Source: Haemophilus parahaemolyticus (GTDB taxonomy: Bacteria > Pseudomonadota > Gammaproteobacteria > Enterobacterales > Pasteurellaceae). Taken from it: 13,462 nt of DNA. The DNA is taken from assembly GCF_018373095.1 (NCBI RefSeq), contig NZ_JAHAHT010000042.1, positions 1-13,462 on the forward strand. Reading direction: 5' to 3'. Of the stretch, positions 1 through 6,578 are shown piece by piece. Position 1 is the first letter of the stretch. Every line of letters begins with the position of its first letter. Under the pieces are notes generated by a model that saw nothing but the letters and a program-made list of their open reading frames with translations, was not told the origin of the DNA and did no database searches. The position numbers and the translations under genes were made by a program.

Positions 1-1
1 T

Positions 2-442
2 TTTACGCAAGAAAAGCTTTATTTTTCACCGTTGATGGACTTGGCTAACCGAGAAATTATTGCCTATAACTTTTCAACACGCCCCAAATTTTCATTGGTA
101 AAAAAGATGTTAGAACAAGGGCTTAGTCGGCTTAAACCGACAGAATGCCCGATTATTCATAGCGACCAAGGCGTATTGTATGGCTCGGCGGAATGGGTAA
201 AGATGTTGAAGGGTAAAGCGGTGCAAAGTATGAGTCGCCGAGGAAATTGTTACGATAATGCGGTGATTGAAAGCTTTTTTGCAATATTAAAATCAGAGTG
301 CTTTTACTCTCGGACTTATCATTCAATTGCTGAATTACAGGCTGAAATTGAAGAATATTTAGTGTATTACAACCAAAAACGAATTATACTTGGTTTAAAA
401 GGATTGAGCCCAGTACAATACAGAGCTCAATATTTAAGTTAA
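2..442 (+). CDS. IS3-family transposase OrfB, C-terminal fragment (5' end outside window)
   Basis: This is the integrase-core (rve) part of a DDE transposase that cuts and joins the ends of its IS. The frame is open from the first bases, so the gene continues leftward; the ATG at 32 is internal, not a start. Two catalytic acids are visible: the Asp of HSDQG and the Glu of SRRGNCYDNAVIESFF. The usual first Asp (T-D-x-T-E-F) should lie only a few codons before the window. The C-terminal Y-YYNQKR--LGLKGLSPVQYR block is typical of IS3/IS150-group OrfB. No frameshift or internal stop is seen, so the visible part looks intact. Family assignment is firm; the exact IS name is unknown. Confidence 0.9.
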   Translation, partial: FTQEKLYFSPLMDLANREIIAYNFSTRPKFSLVKKMLEQGLSRLKPTECPIIHSDQGVLYGSAEWVKMLKGKAVQSMSRRGNCYDNAVIESFFAILKSECFYSRTYHSIAELQAEIEEYLVYYNQKRIILGLKGLSPVQYRAQYLS

Positions 443-447
443 CTAAC

Positions 448-472
448 TGTCCAACTTTTTGGGGGCAGATCA
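448..472 (+). repeat. Right terminal inverted repeat of the IS3-family element
   Basis: The 25 bases after the transposase stop run TGTCCAAC, a T run, GGGGG, CAGATCA. Their reverse complement, TGATCTGCCCCC..., is a typical IS3-family terminus. The exact outer boundary is inferred because the left partner is not in the window. Confidence 0.7.
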
Positions 473-474
473 TA

Positions 475-536
475 AAGCGGTTAAATTTATTGTAGATTTT
501 GCAAAATTTACATAAAATTTAACCGCTTATTTTTTT
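475..536 (+). terminator. Inverted uptake-signal-like repeat upstream of rimI, likely terminator
   Basis: AAGCGGTTAAATTT (475-488) and its perfect reverse complement AAATTTAACCGCTT (515-528) form a 14-bp stem around a 26-base AT-rich loop, followed by A and a T run (530-536). The arms carry the AAGCGGT uptake-signal core in opposite orientation, an arrangement known to serve as terminators in Pasteurellaceae. It probably ended the gene that preceded rimI before the insertion sequence landed next to it. Confidence 0.7.
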
Positions 537-549
537 ATAGAAAAAGACT

Positions 550-990
550 ATGATTGAACACATTATCTCAACCGACTTCGATCGTTTATTCGAAATTGAA
601 CAACAAGCACATATTATACCTTGGTCAAAAGGTACGTTGTTGAATAACCAAGGTGAGCGTTATTTAAATCTAAAATTGCTTAATCAACGCAATAATATTG
701 TTGGCTTTGCCATTTGCAATATCGTGTTGGATGAAGCTACGCTATTTAATATTGCTGTCGATCCCACCGAGCAAGGTAAAGGCTATGGCAAAGTATTATT
801 GCAAGGGTTAATTGAAGAATTGGGCAAACAAGGTGTGCTCACGCTTTGGCTTGAAGTGCGGGAATCCAATACTAAAGCTCAACAGCTTTATACCCAGCTA
901 GGCTTTAACGAGGTAACCATTCGCAAGCATTATTACCCTTTACCTGATGGAAAAAAAGAGAATGCCATTGTGATGGCGTTGTATTTATAA
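550..990 (+). CDS. rimI: Ribosomal protein S18-alanine N-acetyltransferase
   Basis: RimI is a cytoplasmic GNAT enzyme that acetylates the N-terminal alanine of ribosomal protein S18 using acetyl-CoA. The 146-residue product has the usual length. The acetyl-CoA pyrophosphate loop is at EQGKGYGK (74-81). The RimI-specific stretch LEVRESN...QQLYTQLGFNE runs from about 101 to 121, followed by IRKHYYP. Glu102 and Tyr114 correspond to the catalytic Glu103 and Tyr115 described for Salmonella RimI. The ATG at 550 has only a weak purine-rich leader (AAAAAGA) before it. The gene stands alone between the IS/terminator and the pgk promoter region. In many gamma-proteobacteria holD precedes rimI; whether the insertion sequence broke that linkage cannot be seen here. 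Confidence 0.93.
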   Translation: MIEHIISTDFDRLFEIEQQAHIIPWSKGTLLNNQGERYLNLKLLNQRNNIVGFAICNIVLDEATLFNIAVDPTEQGKGYGKVLLQGLIEELGKQGVLTLWLEVRESNTKAQQLYTQLGFNEVTIRKHYYPLPDGKKENAIVMALYL

Positions 991-1139
991 TCAATTTGGC
1001 GTATAAAGTAAAAACAATTTACTATTCAAGCGGTCGAAAAAGTAAAATATTTTACGAGTTGAGTAGTCAAATTATTTTCTTTTATGAAGAAAATAAAGCA
1101 TTATTTGATCTATATTCATAAAATCTAATCAAAAAATGG
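991..1139. other. rimI-pgk intergenic region
   Basis: This AT-rich stretch contains a weak 6-bp inverted repeat (AGTAAA 1007-1012 with TTTACT 1018-1023), a near-match to the uptake signal (TCAAGCGGTC, 1026-1035) and a perfect 14-base AT palindrome (1042-1055). None of these has a convincing T run, so no clear rimI terminator is called. No coding sequence is visible. Confidence 0.5.
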
Positions 1140-1145
1140 TATAAT
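1115..1145 (+). promoter_or_regulatory. pgk promoter (extended -10)
   Basis: A perfect TATAAT (1140-1145) is preceded by TG one base upstream (TGGTATAAT), an extended -10. A modest -35-like TTCATA lies at 1115-1120, a 19-base spacing. The site is 47 bases before the pgk ATG and faces it. The extended -10 may compensate for the poor -35. Assigned from the sequence alone. Confidence 0.6.
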
Positions 1146-1192
1146 CAAGCCGTTTTTATATTTTTAAATTTGATTAAAAAGAGGAACTCACT

Positions 1193-2368
1193 ATGTCAGT
1201 TATCAAAATGGCAGACCTTGATTTATCAGGTAAACGCGTTTTCATTCGTGCGGATTTAAACGTGCCAGTTAAAGAGGGCAAAGTTACTTCAGATGCACGT
1301 ATTCGTGCAACGATCCCTACATTAAAATTAGCATTAGAAAAAGGTGCTAAAGTGATGGTAACTTCACACTTAGGTCGTCCGACTGAAGGTGTATTTGAAG
1401 AGAAAGATTCTCTACAACCTGTCGTTGATTACTTAAATGCTTCAGATTTAGGTGTGCCAGTACGTTTAGTACGCGACTATTTAGATGGCGTGGACGTAAA
1501 AGACGGCGAAATTGTTGTGCTTGAAAACGTACGTGTAAACAAAGGTGAGAAGAAAAACGAAGAAGAATTGTCTAAAAAATACGCTGCACTTTGCGACGTA
1601 TTCGTAATGGACGCATTCGGAACGGCACACCGTGCTCAAGCATCAACTCACGGTGTAGCACAATTCGCACCAGTTGCTTGTGCAGGTCCATTATTAGCAG
1701 CTGAATTAGACGCACTAGGCAAAGCGTTAAAAGAACCACAACGCCCAATGTTGGCAATCGTGGGTGGTTCAAAAGTTTCTACCAAATTAACTGTTTTAGA
1801 CAGTTTATCAAAAGTCGCTGATCAACTTATTGTTGGTGGTGGTATCGCAAATACTTTCATTGCGGCTGAAGGTCACAATGTAGGTAAATCTTTATATGAA
1901 GCAGATTTAATCCCTGAAGCACAACGTTTATCAAAAGCAACTAACATTCCTGTGCCAGTAGATGTTCGCGTGGGTACAGAATTCTCTGAAACTGCACCAG
2001 CAGTTGAAAAAGCGGTGAACGAAGTGGCTGAAAATGAGTCAATCTTCGACATCGGTGATAAATCAGCAGAAGAATTAGCTGCGATTATCCGTGGTGCGAA
2101 AACTATTCTGTGGAATGGCCCTGTAGGCGTGTTTGAATTCCCTAACTTCCGTAAAGGGACAGAAATCGTGGCACAAGCAATCGTTGATGCAACTGCAAAC
2201 GGTGCATTCTCTATTGCAGGTGGCGGTGATACTTTAGCGGCAATCGATATGTTCGGTATTGCAGATAAAATCTCTTACATCTCAACAGGCGGCGGCGCAT
2301 TCTTAGAATTCGTAGAAGGTAAAGTATTACCAGCGGTTGAAATCTTAGAACAACGTGCGAAAGGTTAA
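1193..2368 (+). CDS. pgk: Phosphoglycerate kinase
   Basis: Pgk interconverts 1,3-bisphosphoglycerate + ADP and 3-phosphoglycerate + ATP in glycolysis (cytoplasm, monomer). The 391-residue protein has the family landmarks in order: RADLNVP near residue 20 and SHLGRP near 60 (substrate-binding N domain), DAFGTAHRAQAS, GGSKVSTKL, GGGIANTF, the nucleotide-binding WNGPVGVFEF, and C-terminal GGGDTLAAI and STGGGAFLE. It reads nearly residue-for-residue like the E. coli enzyme and is a few residues longer. A good ribosome binding site (GAGGA, 1181-1185) lies 7 bases before the ATG. fbaA follows after 74 bases, the arrangement seen in many gamma-proteobacteria. Codon use looks strongly biased, as expected for a highly expressed gene. 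Confidence 0.98.
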   Translation: MSVIKMADLDLSGKRVFIRADLNVPVKEGKVTSDARIRATIPTLKLALEKGAKVMVTSHLGRPTEGVFEEKDSLQPVVDYLNASDLGVPVRLVRDYLDGVDVKDGEIVVLENVRVNKGEKKNEEELSKKYAALCDVFVMDAFGTAHRAQASTHGVAQFAPVACAGPLLAAELDALGKALKEPQRPMLAIVGGSKVSTKLTVLDSLSKVADQLIVGGGIANTFIAAEGHNVGKSLYEADLIPEAQRLSKATNIPVPVDVRVGTEFSETAPAVEKAVNEVAENESIFDIGDKSAEELAAIIRGAKTILWNGPVGVFEFPNFRKGTEIVAQAIVDATANGAFSIAGGGDTLAAIDMFGIADKISYISTGGGAFLEFVEGKVLPAVEILEQRAKG

Positions 2369-2383
2369 TTTCTAATTTAGTCT

Positions 2384-2404
2384 TCCCTCTTTAGTAAAGA
2401 GGGA
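2384..2404 (+). repeat. Palindromic repeat between pgk and fbaA (hairpin, possible attenuator)
   Basis: TCCCTCTTTA (2384-2393), a single G, then TAAAGAGGGA form a near-perfect palindrome; as RNA this gives an 8-bp stem with a TAGTA loop. No T run follows directly, so full termination is unlikely. A processing site or partial attenuator separating pgk from fbaA output is possible. The core resembles the two repeat copies at the end of selA (7965-7999 and 8044-8079). Confidence 0.6.
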
Positions 2405-2442
2405 TCAAAAATCAAATTTTTAACATTTAGAGGAAACAAAAA

Positions 2443-3519
<1,077 letters not shown>

Positions 3520-3541
3520 TTTGTAAACTTGTCGCAACTTT

Positions 3542-3567
3542 AGACCGCTTGCAAAAGCGGTCTTTTT
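3542..3567 (+). terminator. Intrinsic terminator after fbaA, built from paired uptake-signal cores
   Basis: AGACCGCTT (3542-3550), loop GCAA, AAGCGGTCT (3555-3563) and five T residues form a textbook intrinsic terminator 22 bases after the fbaA stop. Both arms carry the AAGCGGTC core in opposite orientation. Confidence 0.92.
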
Positions 3568-3655
3568 CTATCTAAGATTTGTAGGAAATGTGAGAAAGGT
3601 TTATTCAGGGTTAATAGAGCTCTTTTATTAAGAATATTTGCTAGGGGAAAAAATC

Positions 3656-4204
3656 ATGATCAGAATCTATATTACTCACGGCTATACAGCAAACAAAGAT
3701 AAACATTGGTTTCCATGGTTAGAAAAAAAATTGGCTGAGCAAGGGATTGAATGTCAGCGTTTAACGATGCCAAACTCTGATAATCCTATGCCTGAAATGT
3801 GGCTAAAATATCATCAAGAAAAAATCATGCTTGATGAAAATACAATTTTGATCGGGCATAGCTTGGGATGTATTGCTACACTGAATTTTCTTGCAATACA
3901 ACAGCAGAAAATCAAAGGCGTTATTTTTATTTCTGGATTTTATGAAAAATTGCCGAATTTGCCTGAATTAGACTGCTTTGTTGATTTTTACCAAAATTTG
4001 ACCGCTTACAAGCCAGAAAACTCTTTTGTGTTAGCCTCACTTAACGACCATATCGTGCCTCATCAATATAGCGATCATTTGGCTCAATTTCTAGGTGCAG
4101 AATATATCCGATTACCAAAAGGTGGACATTTTTTAGATCGTGAAGGCGTGACTGAATTGCCGATTGTGCTGGAGTTAATTCATAAAATAAGCCTTTGTAA
4201 GTAA
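3656..4204 (+). CDS. RBBP9/YdeN-type alpha/beta serine hydrolase
   Basis: A 182-residue cytoplasmic alpha/beta hydrolase of the RBBP9/YdeN group; the substrate is unknown. A full Ser-Asp-His triad is visible: Ser69 in the nucleophile elbow GHSLGC, Asp131 in LNDHIVP and His158 in KGGHF. The N-terminal ITHGYTANKDKHWFPWL is typical of this small-hydrolase family, whose members lack a lid. The ATG at 3656 is chosen because AGGGG (3643-3647) lies 8 bases upstream. An in-frame TTG at 3638 would add six residues but would place that site inside the gene. The gene is monocistronic, between the fbaA terminator and the convergent murJ. An uptake-signal-like sequence (AAATTTGACCGCTTA) lies within it near 3992-4006. 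Confidence 0.88.
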   Translation: MIRIYITHGYTANKDKHWFPWLEKKLAEQGIECQRLTMPNSDNPMPEMWLKYHQEKIMLDENTILIGHSLGCIATLNFLAIQQQKIKGVIFISGFYEKLPNLPELDCFVDFYQNLTAYKPENSFVLASLNDHIVPHQYSDHLAQFLGAEYIRLPKGGHFLDREGVTELPIVLELIHKISLCK

Positions 4205-4225
4205 ATCTTGCTTAAAATAAAGATC

Positions 4226-4257
4226 AAAGGTCGTAGAATTTCTATTCTACGACCTTT
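4226..4257. terminator. Bidirectional hairpin between convergent hydrolase gene and murJ
   Basis: AAAGGTCGTAGAAT (4226-4239), loop TTCT, ATTCTACGACCTTT (4244-4257) make a perfect 14-bp stem. It sits 21 bases past the hydrolase stop and 10 bases past the murJ stop on the other strand. The AAA/TTT at the stem base gives each strand a short U stretch, fitting a shared bidirectional terminator. Confidence 0.85.
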
Positions 4258-4267
4258 AAAATTGAGA

Positions 4268-5836
4268 TTATTCCCTAAAATCCCGCTTGCGAACACCTAA
4301 AATAAATAGCATCGCAAAATAACTGATCGCTGCAAGCATAATCAACCTGCCAAGCCAATAGACTTTCATTAACATACTCATTTCAAACCAGGCGTCTAAA
4401 TGCGGGGAGAAATAATGGACTAATCCGCCCATCACAAAAGCCGCAATGGCTACTTTCAAAATAAAGAAAATTGTTTTACGAGAGATATGATAAATCCCTT
4501 GTTTAGATAGCTGACGATAAAGCAACGAGGCATTCACTGCAGCTGACAACGCCGAAGCCATCGCTAAACCTAAGTAACCAAATGGAATAGCAAGCAAGCC
4601 GAAGCTCATATTACAAGCGGTCGAAATTAAACCAATTTTTACTGGTGTTTTGGTATTTTGGTTGGCGTAAAAGCCGTTCGCTAAAATGCTAATGAGCATA
4701 TAGCTATTTAGCCCTAAGCACATAATCCAGAGCGAATGGCTAGAGGCAATCACATCCGAAAGTCCAAATTTACCGCGCATAAAGAGTGTCATTATCATTG
4801 GTTGCGAAAGGGTAGAAAGCCCAATCATTGCAGGAATACCGAGTAATAACACCATTCTCACGCCCCAATCCATTGTAGTTTGGAATTGAGCTTGACGCTC
4901 AGTTTTATTCAGTTCTTTCTGTTTAGCAATTCGCGATAGCGTTGGAAGCACTACAGTAGAAATGGCAATACCGAAAATACCCAGAGGGAACTCGATCAAG
5001 CGGTCGGAATAATAAAGCCAAGTGATAGAACCTGTAACCAAAAAACTGGCGATCACTTGGTTCAATAAGAGATTGATTTGGGTGACTGATACACCAAAAA
5101 TTGCAGGCAACATCAGCGTACGTACTTTTTTTACACCCTCATCATTCCACGCCCATTGAGGTTTCACTAGCAAGCCCGCTTGTTTCATAAATGGAATTTG
5201 GAATAAGAATTGTAGCAAACCGCCTAAGAAAATTCCCCACGAAAGGGCAATATCTGGTTGTTTAAAATAATCTGCCCCGAAGATTGCCATTGCGATAATT
5301 GCCACGTTTAGCAACACAGGAGAAAATGCCATCACGCCAAATTTACCAAGCGTATTGAGTATTGCGCCTGAAAGGGCGACAAATGTGATAAACCAGAGGT
5401 AAGGGAAAGTGATTTTCAACAATAACGAGGCTTGTGTAAATTTCTCTGCATCGGCACCGTTATTGAGCCAATCCATAAACCAGCCTGTACCAAAAAGTGC
5501 GGCAACTACAGGTGAGCAGACCATTGCCAACAACGTGACAACCGATACAACCAAGCCAAGCGAACCTGATACTTTCGCGATAAATTCACGAGTTTTATTA
5601 AGATCATTATCCGCATTATATTCGGCTAAAACTGGCACGAATGCTTTGGAAAATGCTCCTTCAGCGAATAAACGACGCAAGAAATTAGGGATACGGTTAG
5701 CGAAAAGGAAGACATCCGACATCGCCCCTGCACCGAGTACGCTTGCTACGATCATATCGCGGATTAAGCCCAACACGCGAGAAACAAGGGTCAGCCCACT
5801 GACTAATACGCCAGATTTTAGAAGTTTTTTGCTCAT
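4268..5836 (-). CDS. murJ: Lipid II flippase MurJ (MviN)
   Basis: MurJ is an inner-membrane MOP-superfamily protein that moves lipid II across the membrane for peptidoglycan synthesis. The protein has 522 residues, near the usual 510-520, and many hydrophobic segments consistent with 14 helices. Conserved charged residues fit E. coli MurJ with an offset of two: Arg20 (SRVLG), Arg26 and Asp27 (IRD), Asp41 (SDVF) and Arg54 (NFLRRLFAEGAF). The ATG at 5836 is chosen because MSKKLLKSG... matches related starts; a TTG at 5872 would add 12 residues overlapping mioC. The ATG follows the mioC stop by only five bases and has no close Shine-Dalgarno sequence, which suggests translational coupling. An uptake-signal core (4613-4621) lies within the gene. 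Confidence 0.95.
   Translation of the reverse strand: MSKKLLKSGVLVSGLTLVSRVLGLIRDMIVASVLGAGAMSDVFLFANRIPNFLRRLFAEGAFSKAFVPVLAEYNADNDLNKTREFIAKVSGSLGLVVSVVTLLAMVCSPVVAALFGTGWFMDWLNNGADAEKFTQASLLLKITFPYLWFITFVALSGAILNTLGKFGVMAFSPVLLNVAIIAMAIFGADYFKQPDIALSWGIFLGGLLQFLFQIPFMKQAGLLVKPQWAWNDEGVKKVRTLMLPAIFGVSVTQINLLLNQVIASFLVTGSITWLYYSDRLIEFPLGIFGIAISTVVLPTLSRIAKQKELNKTERQAQFQTTMDWGVRMVLLLGIPAMIGLSTLSQPMIMTLFMRGKFGLSDVIASSHSLWIMCLGLNSYMLISILANGFYANQNTKTPVKIGLISTACNMSFGLLAIPFGYLGLAMASALSAAVNASLLYRQLSKQGIYHISRKTIFFILKVAIAAFVMGGLVHYFSPHLDAWFEMSMLMKVYWLGRLIMLAAISYFAMLFILGVRKRDFRE
4613..4621 (+). repeat. DNA uptake signal sequence, exact ACAAGCGGT core
   Basis: Exact 9-base core of the Actinobacillus/Mannheimia-type uptake signal, within murJ and extended to ACAAGCGGTCG. 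Near-matches with one changed base occur at 1026, 4996, 6048, 7700 and 12148. Confidence 0.8.
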
Positions 5837-5841
5837 AGGAA

Positions 5842-6285
5842 TTACAATTGTTGAAGGAGTCCTTCCAGCCAATTTTCTGCTGTTTCATCGTGTTCAAAAT
5901 TAGTCACGGTATCAATACGCTCCGAGTCGCACACCTGTGTTGCACCTTTTGCCTTTAAAGTATTTTCAACAATATCCACTGCGTGGCAGAAGGTGTCGTA
6001 ATCAGAGCTTCCAAGCCCAACTACACCAAACTTCATTTGGCTAAAATCAAGCGGTTGATTTTCGAGTTCTTCAAACAAAGGCTTGATATTATCGGGTAGT
6101 TCGCCTGCACCGTGGGTTGAGGTCACCACGATTAAAATGGATTGCGATTGAATATCTGCAAGTTGAGCGTTGTTAAATAATTCAACTTCAAAACCTTTAG
6201 CGGTTAAACAACTTTCGAGGTGATCGGCAACATATTCCGCACCACCTAAGGTGCTGCCTGTGATAATGCAAATGGATTGGGTCAT
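5842..6285 (-). CDS. mioC: Flavodoxin-like protein MioC
   Basis: A 147-residue FMN-binding flavodoxin-fold protein, the same length as E. coli MioC, which has been linked to biotin synthase electron supply. The FMN phosphate-binding loop is at residues 10-17, in GSTLGGAEYVA, a stretch identical to E. coli MioC. The second flavin loop STHGAGELPDN and the later GLGSSDYDTFC match as well; the DYDTFC portion separates it from ordinary flavodoxins. A good ribosome binding site (AAAGGAAA on the minus strand, about 6291-6298) precedes the ATG. It lies between selC and murJ and is probably cotranscribed with murJ. In E. coli, mioC sits beside oriC; nothing origin-like is visible here. Confidence 0.92.
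   Translation of the reverse strand: MTQSICIITGSTLGGAEYVADHLESCLTAKGFEVELFNNAQLADIQSQSILIVVTSTHGAGELPDNIKPLFEELENQPLDFSQMKFGVVGLGSSDYDTFCHAVDIVENTLKAKGATQVCDSERIDTVTNFEHDETAENWLEGLLQQL
5853..5865 (-). other. Small hairpin at the mioC-murJ junction
   Basis: GAAGG-ACT-CCTTC forms a 5-bp stem inside the last codons of mioC, about 17 bases before the murJ ATG. The only Shine-Dalgarno-like AAGGA near murJ lies inside this stem and is too far from the ATG for direct use. A role in coupling is possible but weakly supported. Confidence 0.35.
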
Positions 6286-6306
6286 AAATTTTCCTTTGAA
6301 TGATAT

Positions 6307-6333
6307 TCGTAGGGAAGGGGAGTTATTCCTTCC
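6307..6333 (-). repeat. Short repeat, copy 1 (inverted pair between mioC and selC)
   Basis: On the minus strand this 27-base unit holds GGAAGG, AGGAATAA, CCTTCC and ends TCCCTACGA. It forms a GGAAGG/CCTTCC hairpin and is a diverged, opposite-facing copy of 6351-6377. Confidence 0.6.
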
Positions 6334-6350
6334 TTTTTCTTATAAATGAA

Positions 6351-6377
6351 GGACAGGAATAAACCCTGTCCCTACGA
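6351..6377 (+). repeat. Short repeat, copy 2; hairpin downstream of selC
   Basis: The unit has GGACAGG (6351-6357) pairing with CCTGTCC (6365-6371) and ends TCCCTACGA. It shares the blocks AGGAATAA and TCCCTACGA with copy 1 in the opposite orientation, so TCGTAGGGA (6307-6315) and TCCCTACGA (6369-6377) can form a 9-bp outer stem enclosing two hairpins. On the minus strand its hairpin lies 36 bases after the selC 3' end and is followed by TTCATTT, so it may act as a weak selC terminator. Confidence 0.6.
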
Positions 6378-6412
6378 GTGAGTTTGGTTAGAAATGAGAC
6401 TTGAAAAGCATT

Positions 6413-6507
6413 TGGCGGAAGGTCATGGGAGTCGAACCCACCCGAGAACGCTGGCGTCCTCAACAGGATTTGAAGTCCTGCCACCTCACCAGAGATGACG
6501 ACCTTCC
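6413..6507 (-). tRNA. selC: tRNA-Sec (anticodon TCA)
   Basis: Selenocysteine tRNA, which carries Ser and then Sec to UGA codons. It is 95 bases long on the minus strand, including an encoded GCCA 3' end. The unusual tRNA-Sec architecture is clear: an 8-bp acceptor stem (GGAAGGTC/GACCTTCC), a 5-bp T stem (GTGGG/CCCAT), a 6-bp D stem (CATCTC/GAGGTG, one G-U) with a 4-base loop, and a long variable arm (GAGGACGC/GCGTTCTC). The anticodon stem CAGGA/TCCTG encloses loop CTTCAAA, with the TCA anticodon at plus-strand positions 6471-6473. It is very close to E. coli selC. selA diverges from it 65-71 bases upstream, so the substrate tRNA and its converting enzyme are neighbours. Confidence 0.98.
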
Positions 6508-6524
6508 GTTTTAAAAGTAGCTAT

Positions 6525-6553
6525 ATTCTACTTTATTTATTAGAATTATCCAA
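6525..6553 (-). promoter_or_regulatory. Candidate selC promoter
   Basis: On the minus strand TTGGAT (6548-6553) and TAGAAT (6525-6530) are separated by exactly 17 bases, and the -10 box ends 18 bases before the tRNA 5' end. The -35 is only moderate. It lies in the short selC-selA gap, which must also hold the selA promoter; no good one for selA was found there. Confidence 0.45.
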
Positions 6554-6578
6554 CGTTTAGATTTCTCAATTCTTGGCT

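Larger units (their letters stand above)
1..472 (+). mobile_element. IS3-family insertion sequence, 3' part (cut by window start)
   Basis: The window opens inside an insertion sequence. It holds the C-terminal part of an IS3-type DDE transposase and, 5 bases after its stop codon, a right-end sequence. Read inward from 472, that end starts TGATCTGCCCCC and continues into AAAAAGTTGGACA, typical of IS3-family (IS150-like) termini. The left end and first open reading frame lie outside the window, so the target duplication and full length cannot be checked. Three bases beyond the end begins the hairpin upstream of rimI. Confidence 0.85.

Noticed and set aside
3638..3655. TTG at 3638 as start of the RBBP9-type hydrolase
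   Set aside because: The AGGGG ribosome binding site at 3643-3647 lies inside that extension and is well placed for the ATG at 3656.
5836..5872. TTG at 5872 as start of murJ
   Set aside because: The added residues overlap mioC and do not resemble MurJ; the ATG at 5836 starts exactly at the conserved N-terminus.
5409..5903. Long open frame on the plus strand opposite murJ (about 164 codons)
   Set aside because: It overlaps strongly conserved murJ and mioC coding sequence, has no recognisable domain and no ribosome binding site; it is a shadow frame.
5842..6412. Replication origin near mioC, as in E. coli
   Set aside because: No cluster of DnaA boxes (TTATNCACA) is visible around mioC, and the neighbours are selC and murJ rather than mnmG or asnC.
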